Source: Gammaproteobacteria bacterium
Lineage (GTDB): Bacteria > Pseudomonadota > Gammaproteobacteria > Thiomicrospirales > Thiomicrospiraceae
Length of the DNA: 7,443 bases
Assembly (NCBI GenBank): GCA_013153955.1
Contig: JAADDM010000106.1
Span: 1 to 7,443 of the forward strand
Direction: 5' to 3'
This document shows positions 5,800-7,443 of this stretch, in pieces. The translations under genes were made by a program, and so were the position numbers. Position 1 is the stretch's first letter. Each line of letters begins with the position of its first letter. The notes under the pieces were generated by a model. It saw only the letters and a list, made by a program, of their open reading frames with translations. It was not told where the DNA came from and did no database searches.

Positions 5800-6372
5800 T
5801 TAATGATTGGGTTGAATAGGCAGAGCAGCAGGGTCTTGCTGTGTCTGAGGGAGGGACTGCTTGTTTGAGCTAGACATCATGGCCCACGGAATCACGTTAT
5901 TAATGGAGTTCATTGGGGCTGAGATATTCTGGTTCAACTCGCCTAAATTACCACTGATATTATGTGTTGAATAGGCCATTGAGTAGATGTTCTGGTTTAG
6001 TTGGGTTATCGAACGGTTCATACCGTCAATAGAAGCGGTCATTTTAGGGATAGAGGCCATACTCTCCGTCATCTGTTTCATATGCTGATTGATTTGGCCC
6101 ATTTGAGTATCAATACTCGCCATTCTATTATCCATTGACTCAGCCATTTTGACGACAGCCACTGACATTGTTGTCATGTTCGTGGTGATGGTATGCATGT
6201 CCTTCGTTACGTGATAAATAAGGTAGAAACCATAGGCGGCAAGAATTATGAAGCCCACAATCATTGGATAAATGACTTTTTCCCAACGGCGAATGCCCTT
6301 TGTCATTGTTTGAGCAAGTTCATCAATATCAATACTTTGAACAGGTTGTGGGTTTGGAAGGTTATTTTCCAT
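5800..6372 (-). CDS. Single-pass membrane protein with Met/Ile-rich coiled coil
   Basis: 190 residues, family not recognised. A polar N-terminus of about 30 residues (PNPQPVQSIDIDELAQ) precedes one transmembrane helix (about 34-54, MIVGFIILAAYGFYLIY). Then comes a long coiled coil in which Met and Ile occupy a 3-4 repeat: 59, 62, 66, 69, (Val73), 76, 80, then 84, 87, 91, 94, 98, 101, 105, 108 and, after one phase shift, 111, 115, 118, 122, (Leu125), 129, 132. A Pro/Gln-rich tail ends the protein. Basic residues before the helix (KGIRRWEK) suggest a cytoplasmic N-terminus and a periplasmic coiled coil. Start: the ATG at 6372 has AAGAG 6 bases upstream. An in-frame GTG at 6417 lies within hairpins and is rejected. 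It sits 26 bases before the dynamin-like gene and may be a membrane partner or scaffold for it (inference). Confidence 0.85.
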   Translation of the reverse strand: MENNLPNPQPVQSIDIDELAQTMTKGIRRWEKVIYPMIVGFIILAAYGFYLIYHVTKDMHTITTNMTTMSVAVVKMAESMDNRMASIDTQMGQINQHMKQMTESMASIPKMTASIDGMNRSITQLNQNIYSMAYSTHNISGNLGELNQNISAPMNSINNVIPWAMMSSSNKQSLPQTQQDPAALPIQPNH

Positions 6373-6388
6373 GAATATCTCTTTATAG

Positions 6389-6409
6389 AAAAACCCCGTA
6401 AGGGGCTTT
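6389..6409 (-). terminator. Intrinsic terminator between the TPR/Gln-rich gene and the coiled-coil gene
   Basis: On the minus strand AAAGCCCC-TTAC-GGGGTTTT is an 8-bp stem (one G-U) with a 4-base loop running into five T. It ends only 5 bases before the Shine-Dalgarno of the next gene (AAGAG, complement of 6379-6383). TATAAA just after the T-run resembles a -10 but has no -35 at the right distance. Confidence 0.8.
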
Positions 6410-6413
6410 ATCG

Positions 6414-6471
6414 TCACACGCTAGGTGTGAGGGTGTTAACTCATTTAACGGCTTTAACCTCGTGTTAAAGC
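6414..6471. repeat. Three consecutive small hairpins upstream of the terminator
   Basis: In minus-strand order: GCTTTAAC/GTTAAAGC (6451-6471, 8 bp, loop of 5), GTTAA/TTAAC (6435-6449, 5 bp, loop of 5) and TCACAC/GTGTGA (6414-6430, 6 bp, loop of 5). They start 9 bases after the stop of the TPR/Gln-rich gene and lead into the terminator at 6389-6409. Together the four stems fill almost the whole 107-base gap. Confidence 0.65.
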
Positions 6472-6479
6472 AACTCTCA

Positions 6480-7443
6480 TTATCTTACAGGTGGTTGCTG
6501 GGTAGGTGCCTGCTGACGCATATATTCAAGGTATGCTTGGTGGCGTGCCTGCTGTTGCTGACGCATCTGCTCCATATAAGCCTTTTGACGCGCTTGTTGT
6601 TGGGCTTGCATTTCAAGCATGCGCGGATCTTGCTGCATCGCTTGTGGGACAGGGTTACTTTGTTGTGCCTGAGGTGGTTGCTGTTTTGAGCGCTGCTGCA
6701 TTAGGGCTTGTTGCTTACGCATCTGCTCCATATAAGCCTTTTGACGCGCTTGTTGTTGGGCTTGTATTTCAAGCATGCGCGGATCTTGCTGCATCGCTTG
6801 TGGGGCAGGGTTAGCTTGTTGTGCTAGTGGTTGTGTCGGTTTTGGATGAGACGGATTACTTTGGCTAGCTTTATTTACTGCCATGATTTTAGAAGTATTT
6901 AGACCAATTTCTCTCGCAATCTTAGGTGCAATAGGTAACAGAGCATTGGCAAGCATCATTGATTCACGATAGCGTTTGTCAGCGACCAGTAATTTAGCTG
7001 ACTGCAACCAAGCACTGCGTGCCCAATCTATTTTGTCATCGGCATACAGTACGTTCGCAAGCTCGCCAAAGGTATTTGCAGAAGGGTGTTTTTCGACAAT
7101 ATTGAAGTAAATTCTTTCAGCAGAAGTATAGTCCTTAACCATCGTTGCATTTCTAGCGGCTGAAAGCGCTTTAGCTAAGTCAGCAGCCTCTATTTCTGTT
7201 TCTGAGGGAGGGATTGGTGTATTTTGGGCGCTTGATACAGTAGTTTCTTGAGCTGGAGAACTTATCTGTTTAGCGGCCTTTTCAGTATTGTCAGACGGTT
7301 GGACCGTTGAGGTGTCTGCAATAATTTTATCTTGCTTACTGATGTGTTCAGCCTGTACTAAGGTCACTTTCTCAGATTCTGAACCTGATACCGAGTCCGA
7401 TACCGAGTCCGATACCGAGTCCGATACCGAGTCCGATACCGAG
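6480..7443 (-). CDS. TPR and Gln-rich repeat protein, 5' truncated at the window edge
   Basis: The frame is open to the last base of the window, so the N-terminus is missing; a GTG at 7367 is internal. From the edge inwards the protein reads an SVSD tandem repeat (nt 7390-7443), a Ser/Thr/Gln-rich linker, a TPR-like helical block (nt about 6918-7175; for example YTSAERIYFNIVEKHP, then GELANVLYADDKIDWARSAW), and a Gln/Met/Arg-rich C-terminus. There the unit QARQKAYMEQMRQQ occurs twice almost identically and a third time as QARHQAYLEYMRQQ. No membrane segment is visible in this part. TPRs point to protein-protein contacts; the Gln-rich tail is probably helical or coiled coil. It precedes the coiled-coil and dynamin-like genes on the same strand but is separated from them by hairpins and a terminator. 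I cannot name the family. Confidence 0.85.
   Translation of the reverse strand, partial: SVSDSVSDSVSDSVSDSVSGSESEKVTLVQAEHISKQDKIIADTSTVQPSDNTEKAAKQISSPAQETTVSSAQNTPIPPSETEIEAADLAKALSAARNATMVKDYTSAERIYFNIVEKHPSANTFGELANVLYADDKIDWARSAWLQSAKLLVADKRYRESMMLANALLPIAPKIAREIGLNTSKIMAVNKASQSNPSHPKPTQPLAQQANPAPQAMQQDPRMLEIQAQQQARQKAYMEQMRKQQALMQQRSKQQPPQAQQSNPVPQAMQQDPRMLEMQAQQQARQKAYMEQMRQQQQARHQAYLEYMRQQAPTQQPPVR
6554..6824. repeat. Two 115-base direct repeats, period 156 (6554-6668 and 6710-6824)
   Basis: The two copies lie inside the Gln-rich end of the TPR gene and differ at five positions (6560/6716, 6609/6765, 6649/6805, 6658/6814, 6659/6815). The 156-base period is a multiple of three, so the duplication keeps the frame. 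The near-identity suggests a recent duplication or gene conversion. Confidence 0.9.
7390..7443. repeat. 12-base tandem repeat coding SVSD, 4.5 copies, open at the window edge
   Basis: The unit ACCGAGTCCGAT repeats without change from 7390 to the end of the window. On the minus strand it encodes Ser-Val-Ser-Asp in frame with the TPR/Gln-rich protein and degenerates into GSESE at its inner end. The copy number beyond the edge is unknown. Confidence 0.92.

Noticed and set aside
6373..6417. Extension of the coiled-coil protein to a GTG at 6417
   Set aside because: It would place the terminator stem and T-run inside the coding region; the ATG at 6372 has a spaced AAGAG.
6462..6814. Plus-strand open frames opposite the Gln-rich region
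   Set aside because: They are a by-product of repetitive Gln/Ala/Met codons on the other strand and have no supporting SD or protein-like composition.
7365..7367. GTG at 7367 as the start of the TPR/Gln-rich protein
   Set aside because: The same frame continues upstream through the in-frame SVSD repeats to the window edge, so the gene is longer.
7390..7443. CRISPR-type repeat array
   Set aside because: The 12-base units are directly adjacent with no spacers and are in frame in a protein gene.

Overview
The window looks like chromosomal DNA of a gammaproteobacterium of moderate G+C. The clues are a TPR-bearing Bat protein followed by BatD, and a zinc-ribbon thioredoxin 2 (TrxC). A sulfur-oxidising Thiomicrospira-like or similar marine lineage would fit, but that is an impression, not a demonstration. 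There is no insertion sequence, tRNA, rRNA or CRISPR array.

Layout. (1) 1-2498, plus strand: the 3' end of a Bat-operon TPR protein (5' end outside the window), overlapping by 7 bases with batD, an inner-membrane aerotolerance-type protein. (2) 2566-3340, minus strand: trxC and, just downstream, a two-helix membrane protein whose start codon is ambiguous because of a C8 tract. (3) 3462-3911, minus strand: a 149-residue protein of unknown function made of two ungapped diverged copies of one motif. (4) 3912-4249: an intergenic zone with a good sigma70-like promoter, three hairpins and a strong intrinsic terminator, all on the minus strand. It is either an sRNA of about 125 nt or a terminator-controlled leader for the gene at 3462-3911. 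Two further hairpins that share an arm lie between it and the next gene. (5) 4250-7443, minus strand: a three-gene block, in transcription order a TPR/Gln-rich protein with an SVSD tandem repeat (5' end outside the window), a single-pass membrane protein with a Met/Ile coiled coil, and a dynamin/EHD-like GTPase with two C-terminal membrane helices. Four consecutive hairpins, the last a proper terminator, separate the first two of these genes.

How the genes may work together. BatD and the TPR protein belong to the known Bat envelope system. TrxC is a cytoplasmic disulfide reductase. The dynamin-like GTPase, the coiled-coil membrane protein and the TPR/Gln-rich protein share direction and close spacing. 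They look like a membrane-remodelling or membrane-organising module of undefined role. That block and the structured RNA zone are the parts of the window I consider least described.
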